From NCBI RefSeq assembly GCF_031755915.1, contig NC_083387.1, positions 3,686,501 through 3,750,500 of the forward strand: a DNA stretch of 64,000 bases, given 5' to 3'. Below are positions 35,060 to 47,398 of the stretch, piece after piece. The stretch comes from Ziziphus jujuba (Eukaryota > Streptophyta > Magnoliopsida > Rosales > Rhamnaceae). Below the pieces are notes generated by a model. It was not told the DNA's origin. It did no database searches and saw nothing but the letters and a program-made list of their open reading frames with translations. A program made the position numbers and the translations under genes. Within the stretch, counting starts at the first letter, position 1. Every line of letters starts with the position of its first letter.

Positions 35060-35548
35060 ATTATCACTTATCTTATGTATATGATATTTTGTTTTATGTG
35101 TATAATTGTTTTTATGCCTATAGAAATAAGAATCATTAAGTAGTAGAATCCTTATTTTCTAAATGTTTTTGGTAAATTTTTCCAGTATTTCTGTTTATGG
35201 AAGTTAATATTATTTCTTTAAAATTTCTAAAAGTGTGGCCTATTTTGTTAACAAAAGCATCAGCGGTTGTGATTTCTAGAATTGGAAATTATATGATATG
35301 CAAAGCAGAGTTCACAATGCAACTTTTACAAAGGGGGATTCTGGAAGACGTTTCTAAGGGATGCCACAACTTTTCCTTTTTCCATCTTTTCCTTATCATC
35401 TTTGGAAAATAGAACTAGACTACTTTGTCACCGGAATGAGTATATGAATTATGAATATATGTAGGAAAAACAGTTAAATGCGGATATGAGCATCAGTTTC
35501 CAACTCTACCAGAAGTAATTTAAAGGGAAACAATAGAAAGAAAGAAAC
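35060..35548. other. Upstream region of gene 2
   Basis: This is about 490 bp with no gene. It is not obviously similar to the duplicated upstream regions of genes 1 and 4. No clear TATA box is seen at the expected distance from 35549. Confidence 0.5.
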
Positions 35549-37886
35549 ATGCAGGGTTCTACCATGCAAACCAGTTTGAGTTTTCAATTGGAGAACAAGA
35601 AGAGAGATTTGTTCAAAATAGCGATGAAAGGCAAATGGAAACAAGTCATACATATATATGCTGCAGAGAGTAAGACTCATGAGGTGAAGATCACAAGGTC
35701 TGGTGACACAGCATTACACGTAGCAGTCTCTGATGGCCAAGAAGATATCATGGAACAACTCTTAGAGATCATTTCCAGAGAAGGACCTGTACATGCAGAA
35801 AAACTACTTCTGACTAAGAATGAGAGTGGGAATACTCCTCTTCATATTGCGGCGTCAATGGGGAACATGAGGATGTGCAGTTGCATAGCTATTGTTAAAC
35901 CTTCCTTGATAGGTGCTTTCAACAATGATAGAGAGACTCCCTTCTTCTTGACCGCTCTTCGCGGTAAGAAGGAAGCTTCCCTTTGCCTTCACCAAAACTG
36001 TGAACCTGGGCAAGGCTCTTCTTATTGTAGGAGAATGGGTGGCAAGACTATTCTACACTGTGTAATAGCCGGTGACTACTTTGGTGAGCCAATTTGTCTA
36101 GATGCTAATTCTATATTAATATATAATTGAATTGTAGATAGTTCAGCAAAATTACTGTAGCTAAAATTCTCTGAATTAATATAAACATGAAAATTGTTTG
36201 TTTTTCTTAACAGATCTGGCATTTTAGATAATTCACCTATATAAGGAACTTGTTAATTTTGTGAACGAACGAGGATTTACCCCACTTCATGTTTTAGCTA
36301 GTAAACCTTCTGCTTTCAAAAGTGGTAGCAACCTTGGACTATGGAACAGTATCCTTTACCATTGTGAGTGTTCCTTTGAAGAGATTTTCTGTTTTATCTC
36401 TCTTTTTTCTTTTTTCTTTTTTCTTTTTTCTTTTTTCTTTTTTTTTTCTTTTTTTTTGTTTTTTTTTTTTATCTTTGTGTGTATAATACAAGGTATTTTT
36501 GTCTGTGCTTTATTATATGGAAGGTATATTTGTGGATGACCTCAAAGTAGAAGAAACATCATATGTCCGGGAATCACTGATAAAAAGTTTCAAGGAAGAA
36601 AAGAATCCTAACCATCCAGAAAACTATCAAATTTGCATAAATTTCTTTCAGTTACTGGGGAATGCTCTTCGAATTGGTATGATTCTGATCTTGTTTCTTT
36701 GTTTTCTGACATTGGTACTATCATGCTTTTTGGAAATTCTGAAAATAAAAGTAAAAAATCAGCAAATGGGAAGGCTTTTTTTTATAGTAGGAATGTTCTC
36801 ACAATTATGCTAATTGTTTTCTTTCCCCTGAAAGTAGAGTACTCTAATTAACTTATCTGCTTTTCATTTTAGTGGTTTACAGCAGGGATCCAAAAAAACA
36901 GAACAAAAGCATGCAGAAAACCCTGAAGGATCGAACGTTGCTCTCAATGGAAAGAAGAACGGTCAGCAATGTAATGCCACTCTGTTTAGACTCTGTTTCG
37001 TCAAGTTATTATGAATGCAAGCTCTGTAACCAGACTATCCCGTGATCTATGAAAAGTTTTATGAAAAAGAAAATCTTTGTTCGTCTAGGAATGCTTAACA
37101 ATGTGGTTTAGAATATATATATATATATATACACATATAGATGATAGATGGACACAGAAAAAAAATAAAAATAAATAAAACATATAAACACCAGTAGCAA
37201 TCAAATATTTCATATTCTTAGCCATTTTAATCATGCATGAACTACAATATTATAGCTGGTTTCTTTTATTTGTTGAACAGAGTCCTTGGATTCAAATGTC
37301 ATAATTAAACTTAAATGGGTTAAATTAATAGGCCACATTGACTCATATTATATACAATTTGTATGTACAGGGAAAGAACTAACCCCAACAAATGAAGGGC
37401 AACACATATGTCCGTCAAATTACACCACCTGCATTGAGTTTGTAAAGCTTATATACAAGTCAATCTTGATCGTTCTTGGACTCGATAAAGATCCAAACCC
37501 AACCACATATGCAACATACATCTAAATTTCCTGACTTTGTTTTTCTACAATATTTAATGCCATTTTAAAAGGATCTAATGCCATAATGAAGATAAAGGAA
37601 AAGAAAGAAAAGCATAAATGGTCAGTTCAGGTCATGAATAAACTCCTGGAAAGCACTTCTATGTATGAATATGAACACACGGGAGAGGCACCTCAAGAAA
37701 CCCAAAAAGACGATGGTGAAGAAACGAAACCCTATGAAATTTCAGATGGTGGAGATGTTGCAGCTATAAAAGGCATGCTTGAATATGATGTCCAGCCATT
37801 GACTCCTCCTAACTCTGCTGATTCCTCAAGATCAACCAACAGACAGAGCACTGATAACCAAAAGAATAGTACTAATAGAAAAGGAG
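35549..37886 (+). pseudogene. Ankyrin-PGG gene 2, 5' exons (nonsense codon, lost splice donor)
   Basis: Exon 1 (35549-36083) starts MQGSTMQTSLSF and encodes LFKIAMKGKWKQV and ankyrin repeats (DTALHVAVSDGQEDIMEQLL, GNTPLHIAASMGNMRMCSCI, TILHCVIAGDYF). Exon 2 (36214-36363) reads DLAF, then TAG, then IIHLYKELVNFVNERG. The TAG stands where gene 1 has a glutamine, so it is a one-base nonsense change. Exon 3 (36524-36676) reads IFVDDLKVEETSYVRES to NFFQLLGNALRI. The following exon near 36873-36961 is open in two frames, and its joining phase is unresolved. Exon at 37371-37494 encodes CPSNYTTCIEFVKLIYKSIL. Its donor reads CG-ATAAAG where gene 1 has AG-GTAAGG. Exon at 37571-37886 encodes KEKHKWSVQVMNKLLESTSM. 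A copia insertion follows 12 bp later, in the next intron. Confidence 0.85.
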
Positions 37887-38053
37887 GTACTTAATTTGAT
37901 ATTGATGTCGAAATTAGAAAGAACAAGAAAATAAAACTAGTAAAATGCAAACACGATTTAACGAGGTTCGGCCCGAAACTATTGCCTAAATCCTCGTGCT
38001 CAGGTTCTGAGCTTCTGCTATTATTGATAAATGAGGAAAAACAAGAGCTTATC

Positions 38054-38201
38054 TGTAACAGCCCAGTCCACCCGCATGCGATATTGTCCGCTTTGGGCCC
38101 AGCCCGCACAGTTTTGTTGGAAAGGAAAATGAAGCATGGCTTATAAACATGTGGATACCTTTCCCTTTAAGACACGTTCCCATGAGGGGAAGTAAAATGC
38201 T
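38054..38201. mobile_element. Rearranged TRIM LTR fragments (inverted piece plus direct piece)
   Basis: 38054-38116 (TGTAACAGCCCAGTCCACC onward) is the reverse complement of a TRIM LTR end. 38116-38201 is a direct-orientation piece of the long-LTR class (TTGGAAAGGAAAATGAAGC to GAGGGGAAGTAAAA). They lie head to head next to the complete TRIM that follows, so at least two TRIM copies recombined here. Confidence 0.8.
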
Positions 38202-38580
38202 TGTAACATCCCACATCGGTTGGAGAGGGGCACGAAGCGGTCTTTATAAAGCTGTGGATACCTCTCCCTTCAGAACGCGTTTTGACAAAACCTTGAGGCT
38301 AGGGGGGAGAGAGGGAGTGAACCCTGGGCCAAAGAGGACAATATCTTGATGCGGGTGGACTGGGCTGTTATAGTTGGTATCAGAGCCGGACCCGGATCGG
38401 TGTGCTAGCAAGGACGCTGGGCCCCAAGGGGGGAGGATTGTAACATCCCACATCGGTTGGAGAGGGGCACGAAGCGGTCTTTATAAGGCTGTGGATACCT
38501 CTCCCTTCAGGACGCATTTTGACAAAACCTTGAGGCCAAGGGGGAGAGAGGGAGTGAACCCTGGGCCAAAATGGACAATA

Positions 38581-39716
38581 TGATGTGATTCCGCCCGAGC
38601 CCGCTCCACCGATAACTCGCTGGGGTGCTGACTCGACACGGATGAAGACTAGGCCAATCACAAAAGCTCAAATTAAGAGATTTAAGGGAAACCTGGGAGT
38701 ATTTATACAGAGGGTAATCAATCTCAACAGAGCTTGTCCATACTTGAAGATACAAAGCCTATTCGAAGCATCCAAGTGGTGGAAGCTGATACGGACCCGG
38801 GTGACGGTTTTGGTACATTTTTGGAGTCTAGGAAGCATGAAATGGTTCCAATTCTTTATGGGTTCAACACATATGCCTAAGAGGTCATGGAATCAAGTTA
38901 AAGCAGCCTCAAATGCAATCAAAAAGGGCTTGTACAGACAGCATCAACAATTTGGCCGAATTTGTTGTATTGCTTGCTGGCTTTACTGTATTTTACTGTA
39001 TTAGCCTTTTCTTATTTTTCCAAGCATGGGCAACGTGTGGGACTTCATATTCAGTTTATTTGGCATCCTACAAAGCATCTAGAAGCTGATTTGAAGCTCA
39101 AAGAGGTCAAAGATTTATCAAAGTCAACTTAATCAAAAGGCTAGCATTTTTAGTTTCCTAATTTGTTTTTACTTTTTGTTTTAGGAAACTACCATTACTT
39201 TTTGGCTTTTATTTATTTATTTTCTGGAAAAATAACTTTAGGAAGGTTTTTATTTTATTCTTTCCATCGTAAATTAATTAATTTCTAATTTAATATAAAG
39301 GAATTAATTAATTAAACTTATATTAGGAAAGGAAGTATAGTTTCAGCTAACTAGGTTTCTTTATGTGTGGTGGCTGGTTTTCTTTATGTTCTAGTGTTTT
39401 TTTTCATGGCTTTGTAGCCTATTTAAAGGCTTATTTTTAAATAATAATACAACTTTGATTTGATTGAGAAAATACTTGTGCGATTAATTATCTCTTTGTT
39501 CTTTGAGAACACCTAAAACACCATTAGAGAATTGGTTGTTTTAGCTTGACTTATCAATAGGTTTTCCATCCCCTATTGTGGCGTCTACATTATACCAAGG
39601 TTTCTAACCACAGGTTGGTTAGGGGTTGAGGTCCATTCCATTAGAACTTGAACTTAATTAAAGATCTGGGCTAATATAATACGGGTTTAGAAGCAGGTCG
39701 TCCTAGGTTCGTATCA
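38581..39716 (+). repeat. 5' LTR of Ty3-like copy 2
   Basis: TG...CA repeat of 1136 bp, the same length as 43763-44898. The 139-codon frame at 38585-39004 in it is the polyprotein tail encoded by the LTR. A TATA-like CCTATTTAAAGG lies near 39418. Confidence 0.93.
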
Positions 39717-40875
39717 TTTGGTATCAAAGCTAAGTTTTGTTCAGGTTTGATCTATCTTTATTTGCTTTATTTGTTTTGTGTTATTCTGCAATTTTAGCAT
39801 TAGGTTAAGGTTGCATCCATCCTATACACGTTCAGCGTCTTAAAAAAAAAAAAAAATTCATTCCTAGTTGAATTAGGATTTCCTAGTTTTATCGTATTTT
39901 TGTTTCCTAGTTTGTTGGTTGTCTTTTATCATTGTTCTTGTTAATTTGGTTTTTGTTGATTTTTTCTTTGCTGTTTTAGTCTTAGATATTTGCATTCATA
40001 TATTAAAAAAAAAAAGAAAAAAAAAAGAGTTTGCGGCAACATTTAAAAAAAAAAAAAAAAAACTGCACATTTGTGTTTATTTGGAGGTCACGGGTTTGGT
40101 GTTTGTTTTGGAATTGGAATTGGAATTGCAATTTTGGTAATTATTCTTGCTACTGCAATTGTTTATGTTCTATAAGTGAAAAGAAAAAAAAAAAAAAAAG
40201 AGGAAAGTCGAATAAAAATATATATATATATATATTTCGGTTTGTTGGAGTTTGATTTGTTTGCTGGAAATTTGTTGGAGCTGCTGGGTTTTTTGATTAT
40301 TTATTCAATATTTGAGTTGCTGGGAAATTATTTTTGCTCCTGGATATTTGGATTTTGGGTGCTTAAATTATTTGGACTAAAATTAGTTAAAGGAATTGAT
40401 ACAAAACTTGAATTACAAAGAACAACAACCAACAACTTTTCTATATTTTTGTTCTCTTTGATTCTTGTTCGTATTTGAATTTCTTTTTCTAGAATTTTAT
40501 GCTTGAACTCATAATATATTACCATCTGGTCCAGTTCTTCAAAATTCCAAAGTTTCTCATTAATTTGCTTTATTTTGTCCAGAAAAACTGAAAATAGGTA
40601 TTTTCATTCCATTCGGTATTTGTTTATTTTTGCTTACTGTTTTGTTGATAAGTTTAATTAAAGCATACTAGTGATCTAATTGCTGTTTTGTGGGTGTTTT
40701 AATTAGAACTTTGAGATAATTCATTGAGTGGAAAAAGGCAAGAGTGTGTGAGCTTAAAAGAGGATAAAAGCCGAAACTAGTGTGCAAACACGAGTGTCGA
40801 GACCTTGTTTGAGTGAAACACGTGAGGGAGTGAATATTGTGAGGATTTATTTTATTTTTGCAGCATTTTACTAAC

Positions 40876-43800
40876 ATGGCAGATTCTAGAATAAGAAGAG
40901 GGGATCCACCCTTGAGGATCAATGAGGAAGAGTCTGTAGCATTCCATGGCGATGCCCGAGCTACCGGGAGTGGAGACCAAGTGGACATGAGGGCTGTTTT
41001 GGAGTCAATACAGCGGGTTAGTGCTCAAGTTGAGCATGTGAATCAAAGAGTGGGAAGACTAGAAGCCTCACAAGGAAGGCCGAATACAAGAAATAGGCAA
41101 GAATTCCACGGAGGACGAGGCCGAGGACGAGGAGGTCGCGAGAGACCGAGAGAGGAATTTGATGAGGAGCCATTCGGTGGAGACTTTGAGGAAGGTATGG
41201 ATGAAACTTTTGCTGTCCAAGATAGAGCTGGCCGTGGAAGATATAGGAGGGAAGAAACAAATGACAATCTTAGCAATATCAAGATCAACATCCCACCATT
41301 CATGGGAAAAAGTGACCTCGAAGCATATTTGGAGTGGGAAGAAAAGATGGAGATGATATTTGACCACCATAATTATTCAGAGGCTAAGAAGGTGAAATTG
41401 GCAGCAATGGAATTTGGCCATTATGCACTCCAATGGTGAACCAATGAGCAAAACACCCGAAGGAGAGTTGGTGATGACTTGATTACTACATGGCGACAAA
41501 TGAAAGGAGCCATGCGGAAGCGATTCGTACCATCACACTATCATAGGTTGCTGCATCAAAGACTTCAATCTTTATCTCAAGGAACTAGGTCCGTGGAGGA
41601 TTATTACAAAGAGATGGAGATGCTCATGATGATGTTAAACATGAATGAGGATAGAGAAGCAACCATGGCAAGATTTCTTGGTGGTTTGAATCGTGAGATA
41701 GCCAACCAACTAGATTTGCAACAATACTTGGAATTGGAGGAGATGTTGCATGTTGCCATTAAGCTTGAGCACCAATTCAAGAGGAGGGGTGTAAGATCAT
41801 GGTTTGGAGGTGTTTCCAACAATGGAAGGTCCAATTCAAATGGCTGGAGGAACAATCCCATCTATGAAAGCAAGCTAAAGCCGAAAGTCAAAGAAGAAAG
41901 TTCAAACTGGCCAAGGAAGGAGACTAGAACCAAATCTGTCCAAGCACCAAAGAATGAGGTAAAATTAGATCCTAAACCTTCTAGAACTCATGATGTTGTG
42001 TATTTTAAGTGCCAAGGAGGAGGACACATTGCTATCCAATGCTCGAATAGAAGAATCATGGTGTTAAAGGGCAATGATGAGCTAGAAACAGAAAGTGAAG
42101 AAAGTGAGAATGAAGCCAAGCAAGAGGAGGAGGACTTGGAGGATGAACCCAAAACCTTGAAAGCATCCAATGCTGAATTAAACTTGCTTTCTAGGAGAGT
42201 ACTTGCTGCATACAAAGATGAGGATGAAATTCAAAGAGAGAACATCTTCCACACCCGATGTGAAATTCAAGGTAAGATTTGTAGTATGATTATTGATAGT
42301 GGAAGTTGTACAAATGTAATTAGTAACATTGTAGTTGATAAATTAGGCTTAACAACTATTAAACATCCAGAACCTTATAGATTACAATGCCTTAATGATA
42401 GTGGTGAGATGAAAGTAAACAAACAAGCTAAAGTAAAATTTAGTATAGGTAGATATGAGGATGTAGTTTTATGTGATATTGTACCCATGATTGCTGGACA
42501 TATACTATTAGGTAGGCCATGGCAATTTGATAAAGATGCTACTCATTTTGGTCGAGAAAATAGTATTGTTTTCAGGTTTAAAGGGAAGAAGGTCAAGCTG
42601 GAACCATTATCTCCTAAAGAGGTTTACAAAGACCAATTACAAATGCAACAAAGGAGAGAAGCCGAAACGCTCAAGGAAAAAGCAAGTATGGCACCAACGG
42701 CTTCACCATCCTTTCAAGAAGGTAAGAATGAGGTTGCTGATCAAGGTAAGGTTTCTAAGGCTCATATTGAGTGGAAAGATCAAGGGAAAGCTGAAAGAGA
42801 GGGGAAAGAAATTGGCAAACCCGAGAGCTTGGAGAAGGAAGGGAAATCCAAAGGTTTGCGCCAATCCAAGGGGGAAAATAAAAAAGAAAGAAAAGAAAGG
42901 TTAAGTAGCAATTTTTATTTGAGTTTAGGGGATATTAATAAGGTTATTGAGTGTAAGAAACCTTTTCTGGTCATGATTTATAAAGAAAATTATTTTAATG
43001 ATCAAACTAACTTTGAAGAACTTGAATTGCCAAGTTCAATAATTTTTCTTTTGAAGGAATTTGGAGATGTCTTCCCAAATGAAATTCCAAGTGGACTACC
43101 ATCCAATCAAGAGGGAAAAGGTGAGCTTGCTGTCCAAGGTAAGTCTTCTAATACTCAGGTAGTGTGGAAAAATTTTAATAAAACCAAGAGTGAAAAATTG
43201 GTGCAAAAGCCGAGAGTGAGGAAGGTGAGATGGCCGTGAGTGAGAAAGGAAAAGGAAGACAAGAAAGGAAAAATATAAATTTTTATCTTAGCTTTGGTGA
43301 TGTTAATAAAGTAATTATGAATAAGAAATCATTGCTGACCATGAATTTTAAGGACACTTATTTAAAGATGTCTTTATTGAATAGAACTTTATCTGCATTG
43401 TTGAGAGCTTTACTTAGTGGCAATTTGAAAATTTGGGAAATATTGTTTGCTAACTTTAAAAAGTGTAATTTATACCATAATGAGCATGTATTTCTAGATT
43501 TTGTTGTAATAGTGTTTGACCCAGGAGAATTGGTTTTGTTGCACTTACGAAAGGAAAGGTTTCCTAATCAAAGAAAGTCAAAGCTCATGCCGCCTATGGA
43601 TGGACCTTTTCAAGTTTTGGAGCCGAATAACAAGAATGCCTACAAGCTTGATTTACCGGGTGAGTATAACATGAGTGCTGCATTTAATGTTGCTAATTTA
43701 ACTCCTTTTTCTGCAGGTGATGATCTTGATTTGAGGACAAATCCTTTTGAAGAGGAGGGGAATGATGTGATTCCGCCCGAGCCCACTCCACCGATAACTC

Positions 43801-44186
43801 GCTGGGGTGCTGACTCGACACGGATGAAGGCTAGGCCAATCACAAGAGCTCAAATTAAGAGATTTAAGGGCAACCTGGGAGTATTTATACAGAGGGTAAT
43901 CAATCTCAACAGAGCTTGTCCATACTTGAAGATACAAAGCCTATTCGAAGCATCCAAGTGGTGGAAGCTGATACGGACCCGGGTGACGGTTTTGGTACAT
44001 TTTTGGAGTCCGGGAAGCATGAAATGGTTCCAATTCTTTATGGGTTCAATACATATGCCTAAGAGGTCATGGAATCAAGTTAAAGCAGCCTCAAATGCAA
44101 TCAAAAAGGGCTTGTACGGACAGCATCAACAATTTGGCCGAATTTGTTGTATTGCTTGCTGGCTTTACTGTATTTTACTGTATTAG
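40876..44186 (+). pseudogene. Gag-protease-integrase tail polyprotein, Ty3-like copy 2 (one nonsense, one frameshift)
   Basis: The start MADSRIRRGDPPLRINEEE is at 40876. The frame stays open through the RG-rich stretch GRGRGGRERP and the Gag region to 41437, where TGG became TGA. It resumes to about 43200, where one base fewer than in copy 1 shifts the frame, and then continues from 43230. The zinc knuckle lacks its first cysteine (YFKCQGGGHIAIQC). The protease motif is normal (IIDSGSC). The integrase tail ([20 protein letters not shown]) is followed by [13 protein letters not shown]. The frame then runs about 420 bases into the 3' LTR ([15 protein letters not shown] to CILLY). The breaks differ from those of copy 1, so each was acquired after insertion or separately. 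Confidence 0.9.
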
Positions 44187-44898
44187 CCTTTTCTTATTTT
44201 TCCAAGCATGGACAACGTGTGGGACTTCATATTCAGTTTATTTGGAATCCTACAAAGCATCTAGAAGCTTATTTGAAGCTCAAAGAGGTCAAAGATTGAT
44301 CAAAGTCAACTTGATCAAAAGGCTAGCATTTTTAGTTTCCTAATTTGTTTTTACTTTTTGTTTTAAGAAACTTCCATTAATTTTTGGCTTTTATTTATTT
44401 ATTTTCTGGAAAAATAACTTTAGGAAGGTTTTTATTTTATTCTTTCCATTGTAAATTAATTAATTCCTAATTTAATATAAAGGAATTAATTAATTAAACT
44501 TAGATTAGGAAAGGAAGTATAGTTTCAGCTAACTAGGTTTCTTTATGTGTGGTGGCTGGTTTTCTTTATGTTCTAGGGTTTTTTTTCATGGCTTTGTAGC
44601 CTATTTAAAGGCTTATTTTTAAATAATAATACAACTTTGATTTGATTGAGAAAATACTTGTGAGATTAATTATCTCTTTGTTCTTTGAGAACACCTAAAA
44701 CACCATTAGAGAATTGGTTGTTTTAGCTTGACTTATCAATAGGTTTTCCATCCCCTATTGTGGCTTCTACATTATACCAAGGTTTCTAACCACAGGTTGG
44801 TTAGGGGTTGAGGTCCATTCCATTAGAACTTGAACTTAATTAAAGATCCGGGCTAATATAATACGGGTTTAGGAGCAGGTCGTCCTAGGTTCGTATCA
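43763..44898 (+). repeat. 3' LTR of Ty3-like copy 2
   Basis: TG...CA repeat of 1136 bp preceded by the polypurine tract AAGAGGAGGGGAA. The first 424 bases are coding in the polyprotein frame. Confidence 0.93.
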
Positions 44899-45583
44899 CA
44901 ATATCTTGATGCGGATGGACTGGGCTGTTACATTAACAGGTTCTATAATGGCGAATCACTCAGAAAACACCCAACCCAACCCATAAGCCCACATACACCC
45001 TCATTCATTCAACTCTGATCAATTTCATAAAGAAATTGTTCCTACACCTACAGAACACTTCGATGAGTTTGTACAAACAAGAAGGCCTTAACTTTCTCTC
45101 TTAATCTTTGAAACACAAACTCAACCTTAGCTCTGTAATTCTACAAAATCCAGAAGTAAAGAAGAAGAAGACGATGACGGTTATATATATCCACCGTTGC
45201 TGTTGCTGATGTGGCATTTTAAATGATGTGGACCAATGACACTTAACCCTTCACATAACCACCATAACTAACTCACATGGCTTGCACGTGATTCAGTTAA
45301 CTTTCTAAACCCACCATCATGCCAATACGACACCGTCCCACTAAAACCATTAAAACCAAGTTAAAAACTCTGTCGTTCTTCTTAATGTTGTGTAAACATA
45401 TTACATCAAAATGGTGTCGTTTCTTACTTCCTTTATTCACAAGCCTGAGTAGCAGATGCACATCAATTCTTAACTCCTCAGCTCTTGAGGATTACTTCTT
45501 TACATTTCTCCACCTAATCCTTAAGAGTGTAATTATAGCAGAAACTCTGTGAACCCTCCTTGCAATCTTCCTTTAAATCAACA

Positions 45584-46093
45584 TTAGCCTACCTCAATAT
45601 TGAGCAAGGTTTTACATGAATTAAACCTGCTCAGGGGTAAAACTTTAGTACCCATATCAATAGGATTAAGCTCTGTAGGTATCTTTTCCAACTTGACTTC
45701 CTTCCTTTCCACCATATCCCGTATGAAATGATATTTAATTTGAATATGTTTCGACCTCTCATGAAACATAGGATTTTTAGAAAGGTGTATTGCACTTTGA
45801 CTATTTGAATAGAGTATGACAGCCTTGTGTAACATACTAAGCTCTGACAGCAAACCTGTAATCCATATTGTTTCCTTAGCAGCATCTGTTATTGCCATAT
45901 ATTCTACTTCTGTAGTAGACAAAGCTACTATGGCTTGCAAATGTGACTTCCAACTTACACAATTCCCACAAACAGTAAATGCATATGCTGAAATTGACTT
46001 TCTCTTATCTCGATCCCCAGCATAATCTGCATTTGTATAACCAAGCAATTCAATTCCATCTTTGCTACCTTTAAACACCAATCCTTCATTCAC
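45584..46093 (-). pseudogene. Copia element 2: RNase H domain
   Basis: The residues YTNADYAGDRDKRKSISAYA, CVSWKSHLQAIVALSTTEVE and HERSKHIQIKYHFIRDMVER are the RNase H block of copia elements, which removes the RNA strand during cDNA synthesis. The frame is open to the natural end, but a TAG near 46111 separates it from the reverse transcriptase. The polypurine tract and 3' LTR follow on the minus strand (45583 down to 45505). Confidence 0.9.
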
Positions 46094-46111
46094 AGTGAGT
46101 TTTAAGTGCCT

Positions 46112-47260
46112 TTAGAGCCACTTTACTGCATCCCAATGACTCCTTCCAGGATTTGACATAAACCTGTTGAGCACACTTACTGCATAAGCCAAATCTAGCC
46201 TTGTACTTATCATAAGATACATAACTGAACCTATAGCACTCGAATATGGTACAATAATCATATCTTCTCTTTCTTGTTCATTACTTAGGCATTGTTCTAT
46301 TGACAACTTGTAATGTCCACCCAAGGGCACAGAAACAGGCTTAACTCCACTCATGTTGAACTTGGAGAGTATCTTTTGAACATATGAAGTCTGTTGAAGT
46401 TTCATCTTCCTATTTCTTCTGTCCCTCTCAATTGTCATGCCCAAAATCCTTTTTGCCTGACCAAGCTCCTTCATATCAAACTCTGAACTTAGTAACTTCT
46501 TAACTGAATCAATAACTTTTGCATTTGGTCCTGATAATAGCATATCATCTACATACAAAAGCAGAAATACAGCATTTGAGCTTGCTACCTCCTTGAAGTA
46601 CAAGCAACTGTCAAAGTTGCTTCTAACAAAACCAGCCTTCACCATAAAGGTATCAAACCTTCTGTACCACTGCCTTGGTGACTGTTTTAGACCATAGAGA
46701 GACTTCTTTAGCAGGCATACTAACTCTCCACCCTTTCTAGTCACTTCATATCCCTCTGGTTGCTTCATGTAAATAGTTTCTTCCAAATCCCCATGAAGAA
46801 TAGCAGTCTTTACATCCAATTGTTCTAATTCCCAATCAAAATGTGTAACCAAAGAGAGAATGATTCGAATAGTAGTATACTTGACCACGGGTGAGAAGAT
46901 TTCATTATAATCCACACCTTCAACCTGGGTAAACCCCTTTGCTACCAACCTTACCTTGAATCTCACTGGATCTAACTTGGTCAACCCCTCCTTGACTTTA
47001 TAAATCCATATACAATCAACAACTCTTTGTTTTGAAGGAGCCAACACCAGATCCCATGTATGATTATCATGAAGTAACTGCATTTCCTCAGCCATTGCCT
47101 GCTTCCACTTTGCTGATTCTGAAGACTTCATAGCTTCTTTATAATTATGAGGTTCATTATCAGAGAACTCTTGAAATCCAACTAAAGCATATGCAATAAA
47201 ATCTGCATAGTTGTATTTCTTATTTGGAATAATCCTCCTTCTAGCTCTCTCTCGAGTCAA
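46112..47260 (-). pseudogene. Copia element 2: reverse transcriptase
   Basis: The frame includes the entry motif (WKQAMAEEMQLLHDNHTWDL), [53 protein letters not shown] and the intact catalytic box YVDDMLLSG. It is 382 codons long and close to the normal domain size. Stops at both ends (about 46111 and 47261-47400) break it from its neighbours, so the element cannot make its own full polyprotein. Confidence 0.93.
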
Positions 47261-47398
47261 TAGGTATCCTGGTGATGCAATGGTTCTTGAAGGTGAAGAA
47301 AGCTGTTGTCTTTGCCTTTCTTCATTTGAATCTGATTCTGAATGCTCAGGAGTTCCATGAACTTCAGCTTCTGATAATGATTCCTTCGGTGCACTTTC

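Larger units (their letters stand above)
38581..44898 (+). mobile_element. Non-autonomous Ty3-like retrotransposon, copy 2, 6318 bp
   Basis: The exact duplication CAATA lies at 38576-38580 and 44899-44903. The 5' LTR is 38581-39716 and the 3' LTR is 43763-44898, each 1136 bp. The same arrangement and the same missing reverse transcriptase, RNase H and integrase core as copy 1 show that the deletion is ancestral and the deleted form has transposed. Equal LTR lengths with few differences suggest a fairly recent insertion. It interrupts a TRIM LTR, which sits in a copia LTR, which sits in an intron of gene 2. Confidence 0.95.
38202..44932 (+). mobile_element. Complete TRIM, split by Ty3-like copy 2
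   Basis: The 5' LTR is 38202-38372 (171 bp, TGTAACATCCCAC to CTGTTATA). The internal domain is 38373-38438 (66 bp, with primer site TTGGTATCAGAGCC and purine tract GGGGGGAGGAT). The 3' LTR is 38439-38580 joined to 44904-44932 (171 bp, ending CTGTTACA). Host copia LTR sequence (TTAACAGGTTC) follows at 44933, matching 49829 onward in the other LTR. Both LTRs have the same length once the Ty3-like insertion is taken out. Confidence 0.9.
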
